A DNA stretch of 15,176 nt, from the NCBI GenBank assembly GCA_004551905.1, contig SFPL01000048.1, positions 1 to 15,176 of the forward strand. The letters run 5' to 3'. Shown here piece after piece: positions 5,871-13,907 of this stretch. Every line of letters begins with the position of its first letter. Position 1 is the first letter of the stretch. Position numbers and translations under genes: made by a program. The DNA is from Lentisphaeraceae bacterium (lineage in GTDB: Bacteria > Verrucomicrobiota > Kiritimatiellia > RFP12 > UBA1067). The notes beneath the pieces are model-generated. The model worked only from the letters and a program-made list of their open reading frames with translations. It had not been told where the DNA came from and did not search any database.

Positions 5871-8800
5871 CTATTTTGCCCAGCGGGCCTTGTAGAGCTT
5901 GGAGCCGGGGATGACGAGGTATTGGCGGAAGCTCTCGTCGGCGGAATAAGTCTCGATCGTGTCGGTGCACCATGCCGGGCTGAAGTCGGCCTTCGGCACC
6001 GTCACGAGGAAGTGCACGCCGTCGCGGTGCGGGTCGAAGCACTTCGCGTCCATCCGCCAGATGGTAAGGTCCTCGCGCCAGTCGAGGGCGTCGATGTCGA
6101 AGAACACGATCTGCTCGTAGGTCGTCATCGCGAGGAGGCGCGAGCCCGGCACCGGCATGAGGTCGTGCGCGTAGGTAAGCCCCAGCGGAGCGATCAGCCA
6201 CGTGCGCTCAATGTCGAGCGAGAACGTCGTCCCGTCGTATCCGACGCGGCACATGTGCAGGCCCTGGGTGTCGGAGACGAAGAGCCGCTCCAGCGTCACG
6301 TCCCAGTACAGCCCGTGCGGGTTGTCCATCGCGAACTGGGTGCGGTTCTGCGAGTTCGGCGACGTCGCCCGCGAGCCCGAGACATCGTAGAGGTAGACGC
6401 CCTTGTTCGCCGGGTTGGAGGTGTCGGTCGCCGCCACCACCACGATGTCGTTCGGCAGCAGCTCGATCGAGTGCGGCCAGCCGGAGCTCTTGCCCCAGGC
6501 GAGCACATTCGTCTCCGCAAGGCCGACCACCGCCCAGCGCCCGCCGTTGGCCGTCATCGCCACCGCGGTGCCGTTCTTCACGATTTTGCACTCGGCGACG
6601 TTGCCGCTGAACCCAGAGCGGTCACCGCTCGGGATCGTCGTGTCCTCCGCGCCGGCCCAGCGCCAGACCACCTCTGTGCCGCGGTAGATCTTGATCGCCT
6701 GGTCGGCCTGGTCGCAGACGATTATGTCCTCGAGCGGCAGCGGCTCCCCGCTCGAACCGCCGCTGATCGTCTCGGTCGGCAACGTGTCCGGCGGCGCCGG
6801 ACGCTCCACCCTGGCCCCGCCTGGCCCGACATAGATGACCATTCCCTGGTACGGCGTCGCGGTGGCGTAGGGCGTGTTGCCGTAGAAGCCGAGGTTGACG
6901 CGGCGTCCGTGGTATCCCCAAGACCTCGACTTCTCGCGCGAGAAGTCCGAAGCCGGGTCGCCCGCGTCGATCGCCCGCGACTGGACGCCGCTGGCGCAGA
7001 CGCGGACGTTGCGCGTTTCATCCACGTATCCCGCGCGGCCGCGGAGATGCACGTTGAGGCCGAGCAGCTTGCCGAGCGCCGCTGGCGGGAACGCCACCGA
7101 GGTGGTTCCGTAGCCGTACATGTAGCGCACGTCCTCCACCGGCGACGCGAACCCGGGGTTGCCGAAAAGAAGCCCCGCGCCGCGCGCCAGCACGCCGCCG
7201 TCGGCCGCGTGGAGCGCGTTGGTGCTGTCCTCGGAGAAGAAGCTGTAGGACACGCGCGCCCCCGCGCCGGACGCCACGTAGACGTCCATGCCGGTGCCGG
7301 ACTGCCGCCGCGGCATCAGGTTGCCGTAGAAGATGGAGTTGAGGACCCGCATTTCGCCGGAGCGGACGTTTAGCCCTGCGCCGCCGTTCGACCAAATGTC
7401 CTCGAGGTTGGCGGCGAAGGTGCAGTTGACGATTTCGCACGACGCCGAGGCCGAACCGGGCGCGAAGTAGATTTCGCCGCCGCCGCCGTTGTTGTCCCGG
7501 CCGGGCCCCTGCACCGAGTTCTGGTTGGCGAGCCAGAGGCAGTTGGTGAAGGCACTCGCGCCCGTGGTCGTGGCGATGCGTACCGTGCCGCCGCTGGAGG
7601 TGGAGCTCCAGGCGCGGTTGCAGACGAACCGGCAGCGGCGGACCGTGAGCGGCGCGCTGGAGGCGTAGATCGCCGAGCCGGCCGCGTTCTGGTATCCGTC
7701 GGTGTTGTTGGCCTGGTTGCTGAAGGGAATGCCGTTGGTGACGAAGAGGCAGTCGTCAAGCGTCGCCCGCGCCAGGTTGCGCAGCGCCGCGCCGAAGCCG
7801 TAGCCGGCCGAGTTCCTGCTGCCGTACCCCATCGACGCCGGCGGCAGGCCGTTGCCGGCGAAGACGCAGTTCGTCGCCGTGACGAGCGTGACGCCGGCGG
7901 CACCCTCGACCGCGAGCCCGTAGCCGTAGACGCCGCCGGTGAGCCTGAAGCCGCAGCCCTCGATTTCGCAGTCGGCGAGCGAGAGGTTGCCGGAACCTGT
8001 CTTGGAGACGCCGGGTCCGCGAGAGCTGCGGAACGTGATGCGCTCCACGGACAGCGGATAGTCGGACGAGACGTCCATCGTGTTCACCGTGGTGCGCCCG
8101 TCCACGACCGACTTCATCCCCGCCGTGCGCTCGGCGGCCGAGTTCTCGACGCCGGCGAAGCCGCCGCGCACCGCGGTCGCCGCAGGCAGCGCGATGGTGG
8201 AGTAGGGGTCGACGCAGACGTTCGTGCCCGCGAACCAGATCTCGTTCTTCTCGGCCGTGACCGCCTTCAGCGCGGTGTGGAAGTCGGGGTACGCGTCGGT
8301 CCAGTTCTCGCCGGTGGCGAGGCCGGTTGCGCCGGAGCGCACGTGGATCACGTTCGCCGGTCCGCCCTTGCCGTGCCATGGCGGCATCGACGCCGTCACC
8401 GTCGCATCCACGCTTCGATGGGACGAGCCGCCGGCGGCGACCGCCACGATCTTCACCGACATCTCGGTTCCGGTCGGCAGGTACATGGGCGGCATGTACT
8501 CGATCCTGTCACCGAGCGTCGCGCCGTAGAACGTGTGCGTGTCGACGAGGACGTTGCCGTTGGTGTAGACGCCCACCATCACCGTGGCGCTGAACACACC
8601 GTTGCCGCCGAGACTGAAGGCGACCTGCGGCTGCGAATAGCCGTCGGGGTAGGTTATGTCGACCTGCGCCGAGATCTCCGGCGAGCCGGTGGCCGACTTC
8701 GACGCCTCGGGCGTGTTGCCGTAGCGGCCGATGTTGGCGCGGCTGCCGTTCGGATCGGGCTCGAGGCCGTAGGGCGCGTCGTAGTCGGCCGCGTCGATCG

Positions 8801-11800
8801 CCGCCGAGACGTGGGTGGTGTCGGTGAACCACTCCGCCGAGCCGTTCTTGCGGTAGCCGGATCCGGAGAGGAGGTGCGCGTCGAAGGCGAGGACCGTCGC
8901 GAGATTCGCCGCGGAAAGTCCGAAGTAGAGCGGCGACGGCGTGGATGGGAACGACTTCTCGCCCGAGCCGGCGATCGACGAGAGGATGTTCTCGATCGGG
9001 GTGACCGTGCGCGGATCGCCGTAGATGACGTTTCCAGTTTCGCCGGGCATGGTGATCGTCGCCCCCGCCGCCGCCGACACCCAGCGCACGCCCTCGCCGC
9101 CGAAGAGGCAGTGGGCTACCGAAAGCGCACCGGCCGCGAGGTGGAGATCGGCGCCGTTGAGCGCATAGGAGCCGACGACATTGCCGGCGAAGATGCTGTT
9201 CTCCAGGGTGAACGTGCCGCGTTGGAAGAGCACGCCGGCAGTTCCGCCCACCGTGTCGGCGATGTTGCCGAAGAAGGTGCAGTGGTTTATGGACGCGCTC
9301 TGCGAGGTCGAGCCGAGGTTGAGAAGTAGCGTCCCGTCCACATTGCCGGGGCCGTCGCCGCCGCCGTTGCAGGTGATGTTGCCCGCGAAGAGGCAGTGGT
9401 CGAAGGCGGTGCCGGACGAGTTGCCCTCGACCCAGACGATGCCGCCGTGGGCGTAGCGCGTGCCGTCCGGGTAGCGCGAGTAGCCGCGGTTGAGGCGGAA
9501 GTCGCATCCTTGTGCGACTACCGGCGCGGCGGAAGCATAGAGCGCGAACCCGCGCACGTTGTAGGCGAAGGCTGGGGCGGTGCTATATGAGCTCGAAGGC
9601 GCGATGCCGTTGGAGACGAACGTGGTGTCGATCAGCTTCAGCGCAGCGAGGTTGGCGGCATAGACGCCGTGCCCGTAGACGCTCTTCCACCCGCTCGCCA
9701 CGTCCTGGTTGGCCCTGACGACGCAGTTCGACAGCGTCACCTCGGTGAATCCAACCGTGCCGGCGAGATACGCGCCGATGCCGTTCCAATCCGCGGTGGC
9801 GTTCATGCTGTTGGAGTCGAAGCGGCAGTTCAGCAGGCGAAGCGAGGCGATGCCGCTCTTCGAGAAGCCACGCCTCAGGCTGCGCGCAAAGGCGAAGTTC
9901 TCGATCGTGGTGACGTCGGTGGACTCGGTCGCGGCGGTTACGGACATGATGGTGTCGGCCAGCGTGCCGCCGCCGTCGAGCACCGTCTCCGGCTCCGCCG
10001 CCATGGCGTCGCCCGCCGTGCCGGCATAGCCGCCGCGGATGGTCACCGGGTTCGGCACGGAGATCGTGGCGGCCACCGCATACGTCCCCGCCTTAACGAG
10101 AATCTCGTCCTCCTTGCGCGCCGCCGCTGCGATGGCGTTGGTGAGCGACATCGGGCTCGCCCAGCTAAGGCCGTCGCCCTCGGTCTCGAGCGAAAGCGCG
10201 GTGACGCGGAAGCGCGCGGCAATCTTGAAGGAGGCCGAGGCGGACTCCCCCGCGCACGAAGTGCCGGACCTGCCGGTCGCGGTCAGCACCGCTGTGCCGT
10301 AGGCGGCGTTGTCGACGTAGGAAAACTCGAAGTCGGACGGGTCGAGCGCGGCGCCGCTCTCCTTGTCCGCCAGCATCGGCACCGGCTCGCAGGGGTTGAC
10401 GCCGTCGAAGAACTGCACCGGAACGGGCAGAATCTTGAACGTCGCGGCGGCCGGGGTCTTCGACGCCTCGGCGGTGTTGCCGTAGGCGCCCTGGTTGACC
10501 CGTCCGCCGTTCGGCGTCGGCTCGCCCGAGAAGTCCGCCGCCGGGTCGCCGGCGTCGATCGCCGGCGAGGCGATGAGCGCGTCGGTGTACCACACGTCGC
10601 TGCCGTTCTTGCGGTAGCCTGCCGGGGTCGTGAGATGGACGTCGAGCGCCAGCGAGTCCGCCCACTTCGCCGGATCGAAGTGGAGCCTGCCGGAAGTTGC
10701 GAGGCAGTCGGCGAAGTCATCGGCGGACGACACGAACAGCGGATCGCCGTAGATCACGCCGTCGCCGAGATCGAGGTTCGCCGCCGAAGTCGCGGTGACG
10801 GACGCCGACGACGAGAAGAGCGTGTAGCCGGCGACGAGCTTTCCGTTCGCCTGCACGCCGACGTCGGCGCCGACGGTCGCCGAGATGCCGACGCGGTTGC
10901 CGTAGAAGACGGAGTTGGAAACCACCGCCACGCCCTTGACTACTGTCATGCCTGCCGAGGCGGTGGTGCCGTCCGAGGTGTTGTAGGCGAAGGTGCAGTT
11001 CTCCACCCGGCTCGTGTACGACGCATCGCACGAAAGCACGAACCCGCCATAGGTCGAGCCGACGCCGCGCGTGATGTATATGTCCTCGTTGCCAACGAAC
11101 GCGCAATTACGGATCGTCGCGACTTGCCGAATGCCGGCGGCATCGACTATGTTCACGCAACCGCCGCCGGTGTAGTTACCATTGCCGTTCAGACCGCCGA
11201 ATCCTCGGTTGCGCAGAAAAGAGCAACTTGTCGAATTGAACGTCGAAGAGCCACAATATATAGCACTACCCTGGATGCAGTAAGACCTTGTGCCTGTCCA
11301 CGCCTCGACGTCACTGGGCACGCCATTTGAAACAAAGGTGCAGTCCTCAACATAGAGGCGTCCATATTTGTCGTATATGCCGCTGCCACAGAGATCGCTG
11401 CTCAGCACTGCGCTTCCGGAAATAACACCGTTGCCGGAAACGTCGCAGTCGTAGAACAGATGGCGGCTATTGGAAGTATTGCTTAGCTGCTGTCCGCTGA
11501 GATATACGCCTCGCGCACCAGTTGTCTTCCGGTTGGCGACGAAACGGCAGTTGCGGCACTCTATGCCTTGCGATCCGTTCAGGTAAAGCCCTGCGGCCGT
11601 CATATTGCAGAACTCCATATTCTCTACATGATCGAACTGGCCGTAAAGATAGTTGCCTGCAGTGGTGTTGTCCAGAAAGCCGTATTCCACCGCCCCGCCG
11701 CCGTCGTAGATCGACCTCGCCCCAGTTGGATCCATCGCTCGCGGGTTGGAGGAGTCGCCGGCAAAGCCGCCAATCAGGATGATGCGCTTCGTGTACACGC

Positions 11801-12587
11801 ACGACGCCGGCAGCATGTAGCGGCCGGCCTTGCAGTGGATCTCGGCATAATCAGTAGCATTGGCGAGGCGCACTGCGTTCGTGGGCGTGGTGGCGGTCGC
11901 CCAAGAAAGACCGTCGGCATCGTTGCTGCCGTCTGGCGCGACATAGATTATCATGTCGGAATGAATCTGGATATCTTGAATGCACAGCTGGCCGCGATCG
12001 GTGTCGGTGTAGCCGTTGTTGGCTGTGAATTTGAAGCGGTAGCGCCGGTAGCTCGCGCGGTTCTTCCACGGAACTATGAAGTTGTTGTACGCGCCCGATC
12101 CAGCCGGGGCGAGGAACTTGTTGCCGTATTCCTTGCTGTGTTCGGCAAGCGGCCTGTTCTCCACGAGCTTGTGCCAAGTCTCGCCGTCGTTCGAGCCGTA
12201 AATCTCATACCATTTGGCCGCTGATGTGTCCATGCCACTATTGCCACCATTGACGCCGTAGACGACGAAACGCGAGACAATGATATCCTCGCCGGGACGG
12301 AAATCGTCGGCGATGACATAGTCGACGATAATCGGATTTTCCTCGCTCGGCGGAGTGAAGACTTCATCCGAAGCCGTCAGGAGGCAGTACGGGTTAGCCC
12401 ATCCGTTTTTGCCGTCGAACGCACTCGCAAGCGACTTCGTCGCCCGGCCTCTCGCCACCGTGATCGTCGCCTTGCCGGCCGAACGCACCGACGCGGTGAT
12501 GTCCTCTGCCCGTGCCGAGAGCCCGGCGACGGCGAGCGCGGCGGCGAGCGCGACCTCGGCGGCGTGGAATCGAAATGCGAATTTCAT
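5871..12587 (-). CDS. Giant secreted three-module beta-helix protein
   Basis: A 2238-residue secreted protein. Residues 1-28 are a signal peptide (AAEVALAAALAVAGLSARA, cleavage after ARA likely). Residues 29-211 resemble a discoidin/F5-8C domain (WYEIYGSNDGETW, then YRRYRFKFTANNG). Three co-linear right-handed beta-helix modules follow at about 212-715, 795-1300 and 1412-1910. Each starts with a DUF1565-like strand (IIYVAPDGS, VIHVRSGAT), has about eight rungs of the form NCxFxxN, and ends AIDAGDP...GRVN.GAYGNT. An Ig-like linker (716-794) and a fibronectin-like linker (1303-1400) separate them. Residues 1950-2238 look like the propeller-like DUF6528 family (DIIVCDQADQAIKIY). No C-terminal anchor or sorting signal is visible. 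The ATG at 12587 has AGGAGG 7 nt upstream. Function unknown: a polysaccharide-binding, adhesive or degradative surface protein is plausible, but no catalytic site is claimed. Confidence 0.9.
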   Translation of the reverse strand: MKFAFRFHAAEVALAAALAVAGLSARAEDITASVRSAGKATITVARGRATKSLASAFDGKNGWANPYCLLTASDEVFTPPSEENPIIVDYVIADDFRPGEDIIVSRFVVYGVNGGNSGMDTSAAKWYEIYGSNDGETWHKLVENRPLAEHSKEYGNKFLAPAGSGAYNNFIVPWKNRASYRRYRFKFTANNGYTDTDRGQLCIQDIQIHSDMIIYVAPDGSNDADGLSWATATTPTNAVRLANATDYAEIHCKAGRYMLPASCVYTKRIILIGGFAGDSSNPRAMDPTGARSIYDGGGAVEYGFLDNTTAGNYLYGQFDHVENMEFCNMTAAGLYLNGSQGIECRNCRFVANRKTTGARGVYLSGQQLSNTSNSRHLFYDCDVSGNGVISGSAVLSSDLCGSGIYDKYGRLYVEDCTFVSNGVPSDVEAWTGTRSYCIQGSAIYCGSSTFNSTSCSFLRNRGFGGLNGNGNYTGGGCVNIVDAAGIRQVATIRNCAFVGNEDIYITRGVGSTYGGFVLSCDASYTSRVENCTFAYNTSDGTTASAGMTVVKGVAVVSNSVFYGNRVGISATVGADVGVQANGKLVAGYTLFSSSASVTATSAANLDLGDGVIYGDPLFVSSADDFADCLATSGRLHFDPAKWADSLALDVHLTTPAGYRKNGSDVWYTDALIASPAIDAGDPAADFSGEPTPNGGRVNQGAYGNTAEASKTPAAATFKILPVPVQFFDGVNPCEPVPMLADKESGAALDPSDFEFSYVDNAAYGTAVLTATGRSGTSCAGESASASFKIAARFRVTALSLETEGDGLSWASPMSLTNAIAAAARKEDEILVKAGTYAVAATISVPNPVTIRGGYAGTAGDAMAAEPETVLDGGGTLADTIMSVTAATESTDVTTIENFAFARSLRRGFSKSGIASLRLLNCRFDSNSMNATADWNGIGAYLAGTVGFTEVTLSNCVVRANQDVASGWKSVYGHGVYAANLAALKLIDTTFVSNGIAPSSSYSTAPAFAYNVRGFALYASAAPVVAQGCDFRLNRGYSRYPDGTRYAHGGIVWVEGNSSGTAFDHCLFAGNITCNGGGDGPGNVDGTLLLNLGSTSQSASINHCTFFGNIADTVGGTAGVLFQRGTFTLENSIFAGNVVGSYALNGADLHLAAGALSVAHCLFGGEGVRWVSAAAGATITMPGETGNVIYGDPRTVTPIENILSSIAGSGEKSFPSTPSPLYFGLSAANLATVLAFDAHLLSGSGYRKNGSAEWFTDTTHVSAAIDAADYDAPYGLEPDPNGSRANIGRYGNTPEASKSATGSPEISAQVDITYPDGYSQPQVAFSLGGNGVFSATVMVGVYTNGNVLVDTHTFYGATLGDRIEYMPPMYLPTGTEMSVKIVAVAAGGSSHRSVDATVTASMPPWHGKGGPANVIHVRSGATGLATGENWTDAYPDFHTALKAVTAEKNEIWFAGTNVCVDPYSTIALPAATAVRGGFAGVENSAAERTAGMKSVVDGRTTVNTMDVSSDYPLSVERITFRSSRGPGVSKTGSGNLSLADCEIEGCGFRLTGGVYGYGLAVEGAAGVTLVTATNCVFAGNGLPPASMGYGSRNSAGYGFGAALRNLARATLDDCLFVTNGIPFSNQANNTDGYQNAAGSAIYASSAPLTVRRCRFVCNRAWSSTSSGGTVRIATTTGASAFTNCLWLANQNSVQGPGRDNNGGGGEIYFAPGSASASCEIVNCTFAANLEDIWSNGGAGLNVRSGEMRVLNSIFYGNLMPRRQSGTGMDVYVASGAGARVSYSFFSEDSTNALHAADGGVLARGAGLLFGNPGFASPVEDVRYMYGYGTTSVAFPPAALGKLLGLNVHLRGRAGYVDETRNVRVCASGVQSRAIDAGDPASDFSREKSRSWGYHGRRVNLGFYGNTPYATATPYQGMVIYVGPGGARVERPAPPDTLPTETISGGSSGEPLPLEDIIVCDQADQAIKIYRGTEVVWRWAGAEDTTIPSGDRSGFSGNVAECKIVKNGTAVAMTANGGRWAVVGLAETNVLAWGKSSGWPHSIELLPNDIVVVAATDTSNPANKGVYLYDVSGSRATSPNSQNRTQFAMDNPHGLYWDVTLERLFVSDTQGLHMCRVGYDGTTFSLDIERTWLIAPLGLTYAHDLMPVPGSRLLAMTTYEQIVFFDIDALDWREDLTIWRMDAKCFDPHRDGVHFLVTVPKADFSPAWCTDTIETYSADESFRQYLVIPGSKLYKARWAK

Positions 12588-12594
12588 CGACAGT

Positions 12595-12600
12595 CCTCCT
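12595..12600 (-). promoter_or_regulatory. Strong ribosome binding site of the giant gene
   Basis: AGGAGG on the minus strand ends 7 nt before the ATG at 12587. It fixes the start there and excludes the upstream in-frame extension to 12698, which would run through the promoter region and has no signal peptide at its beginning. Confidence 0.85.
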
Positions 12601-12620
12601 GTGTTCTGGGTTTGAGCCGA

Positions 12621-12626
12621 ATTATA
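12621..12626 (-). promoter_or_regulatory. Promoter of the giant beta-helix gene (-10)
   Basis: The minus strand reads TGCTATAAT, a perfect extended -10, predicting a leader of about 30 nt. The hexamer 17 bp upstream (12644-12649) reads TAGTAT, a poor -35. The left TTTGCGCAAA site lies just upstream of it, the usual place for an activator touching RNA polymerase. Confidence 0.65.
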
Positions 12627-12650
12627 GCATATATCGCGCGCGCATACTAT

Positions 12651-12692
12651 CCGTTTGCGCAAAATTCTCAATTCGCCACCTTGCGCAAACGG
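12651..12692. repeat. Perfect 12-bp inverted repeat, two TTGCGCAA operators
   Basis: CCGTTTGCGCAA at 12651-12662 and TTGCGCAAACGG at 12681-12692 are exact reverse complements separated by 18 bp. Each arm holds the self-complementary octamer TTGCGCAA (12655-12662 and 12681-12688), centres 26 bp apart. The right copy overlaps the regulator's -35 (12681-12686); the left one abuts the giant gene's promoter. They are the natural binding-site candidates for the adjacent regulator. Confidence 0.75.
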
Positions 12693-12709
12693 AAGCATTG
12701 TGGTATACT
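12681..12709 (+). promoter_or_regulatory. Promoter of the XylR-type regulator
   Basis: TTGCGC (12681-12686), a 17-bp spacer, and TATACT (12704-12709). Transcription is expected to start near 12716-12717, right at the ATG (12717), so the message is probably leaderless; no Shine-Dalgarno sequence precedes the ATG. Confidence 0.7.
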
Positions 12710-12716
12710 CACGCGC

Positions 12717-13907
12717 ATGAAGACCAGGAAATCGTCAGGCACCGTGCTCTTCTTCCGCTCGCCGCAGCGGCGGGAATGGCCGACGAAGGAGAAGCTCGAG
12801 GGCATCTACCGCTTCGCGCGGGCGAGGCGCTGGAGGGTCGTCACCATCGAGGCGCCCAGAACCGCCGCGGCCGCGCGCGCCGCCGTGTCGGGCTGGAGAC
12901 CGCTCGGCTGCCTCGTCGACATGGACGCGTCGCGCCGCGTCTTCACTCCCGAGGCGCTCGGCGGCACGCCGACGGTGTTCCTCGACTTCGACGATCGGCT
13001 GCTCGGCGGGCGCACCTTCCGCGTCAACCACGACCCCGTGGCCGTGGGAACGCTCGCGGCAAAGCGGCTTTCGGTCCTCGGCTGCACCGGCTACGCTTTC
13101 GTCGGCTACACCCGGGAGTGGGCGTGGTCGCGTGCGCGGCTCGACGCCTTCCGCGCCGCGCTCGGTCCGGCAGGGGATGGCGTCCGGCACTTCGAGTTCC
13201 CCGCCGCGCGCCAGCCGACCGCCAGGATCCGCGCCGCCTTCGGGCGCTTCGTCGCCGCGCTGCCGCGGCCCTGCGGGATGATGCTCGCCAACGACGCGCT
13301 CGCCGAGGAGCTGTATCCAGCCTGTGCCCGCGCCGGCGTATCCATCCCCGGCGACCTCGCCGTAATCGGCGTGGACGACGACGAGCGGCTCTGCAACAAC
13401 CTGCGGCCCTCGCTCTCGTCGATCCGGCTCGACTTCGACCAGGCCGGCTGGTTGCTCGCCGAGCTGCTGGACCAGCGCATCGCCAATCCGTCGCTCAACC
13501 CGGTCGTGCGCTTCTACCGTCCGATCGGCGTCGCACCGCGCGAAACGACCGCGCGCTCGGACGAGGCGACGGTGACGGACTCGCTCGTCGCCCGCATCGA
13601 CCGGCAGATCGACGCGCACGCGCTCGACGGCAGCACGGTGGCGCAGATCCTCGCCCCGCTCGATTGCTCGCGGCGGACCGCCGAGACCCGCTACCGCGTC
13701 GCCAGGGGCAAATCCATCCTCGCCGCCGTCCGAGACCTCCGCCTCGCCCGCGCCCAGGAGCTGCTGCGCACCACCAGTATCTCGGTAACCGAGGTCGCCG
13801 CCGCCTGCGGCTACGCCCGCCCGGCCCACTTCGCCGCCCTCTTCCGCGCCCGCACCGGCCTCACCATGTCGGCCTGGCGAGAGCGACCATCCAAACGAGA
13901 AAATTAG
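12717..13907 (+). CDS. XylR-type regulator (LacI-like sensor, AraC-type HTH)
   Basis: A 396-residue regulator, about the size of E. coli XylR (392). Residues about 8-275 are a LacI/periplasmic-binding-like sensor: FRVNHDPVAVGTLAAKRL, GYAFVGYTREWAWSRARLDAF, then PCGMMLANDALAEELYPAC and IPGDLAVIGVDDDERLCNN, the typical subdomain-2 sequence. Residues about 290-392 are an AraC-type double helix-turn-helix ending SVTEVAAACGYARPAHFAALFRARTGLT. It should bind a sugar-like ligand and activate or repress nearby genes. It is divergent from the giant beta-helix gene across a 129-bp region holding paired TTGCGCAA sites, so that gene is the most likely target along with itself. The ATG at 12717 was chosen from homology; an upstream extension would cross the promoter. 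The ligand is unknown, and xylose should not be assumed. Its TAG overlaps the rsgA stop. Confidence 0.9.
   Translation: MKTRKSSGTVLFFRSPQRREWPTKEKLEGIYRFARARRWRVVTIEAPRTAAAARAAVSGWRPLGCLVDMDASRRVFTPEALGGTPTVFLDFDDRLLGGRTFRVNHDPVAVGTLAAKRLSVLGCTGYAFVGYTREWAWSRARLDAFRAALGPAGDGVRHFEFPAARQPTARIRAAFGRFVAALPRPCGMMLANDALAEELYPACARAGVSIPGDLAVIGVDDDERLCNNLRPSLSSIRLDFDQAGWLLAELLDQRIANPSLNPVVRFYRPIGVAPRETTARSDEATVTDSLVARIDRQIDAHALDGSTVAQILAPLDCSRRTAETRYRVARGKSILAAVRDLRLARAQELLRTTSISVTEVAAACGYARPAHFAALFRARTGLTMSAWRERPSKREN

Noticed and set aside
2306..7373. Long plus-strand open frames (2306-4525 and 4455-7373) opposite the synthetase, hom and giant genes
   Set aside because: They are rich in Val, Ala, Arg, His and Asp in the manner of antisense frames of GC-rich genes, lack domain motifs, and the minus-strand genes have clear family signatures.
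9669..11330. Plus-strand open frame of 553 codons inside the giant gene
   Set aside because: Arginine- and histidine-rich antisense composition; the minus strand carries continuous beta-helix rungs.
12588..12698. N-terminal extension of the giant protein to 12698
   Set aside because: It would precede the signal peptide, run through the -10 and operator, and ignore the AGGAGG before 12587.
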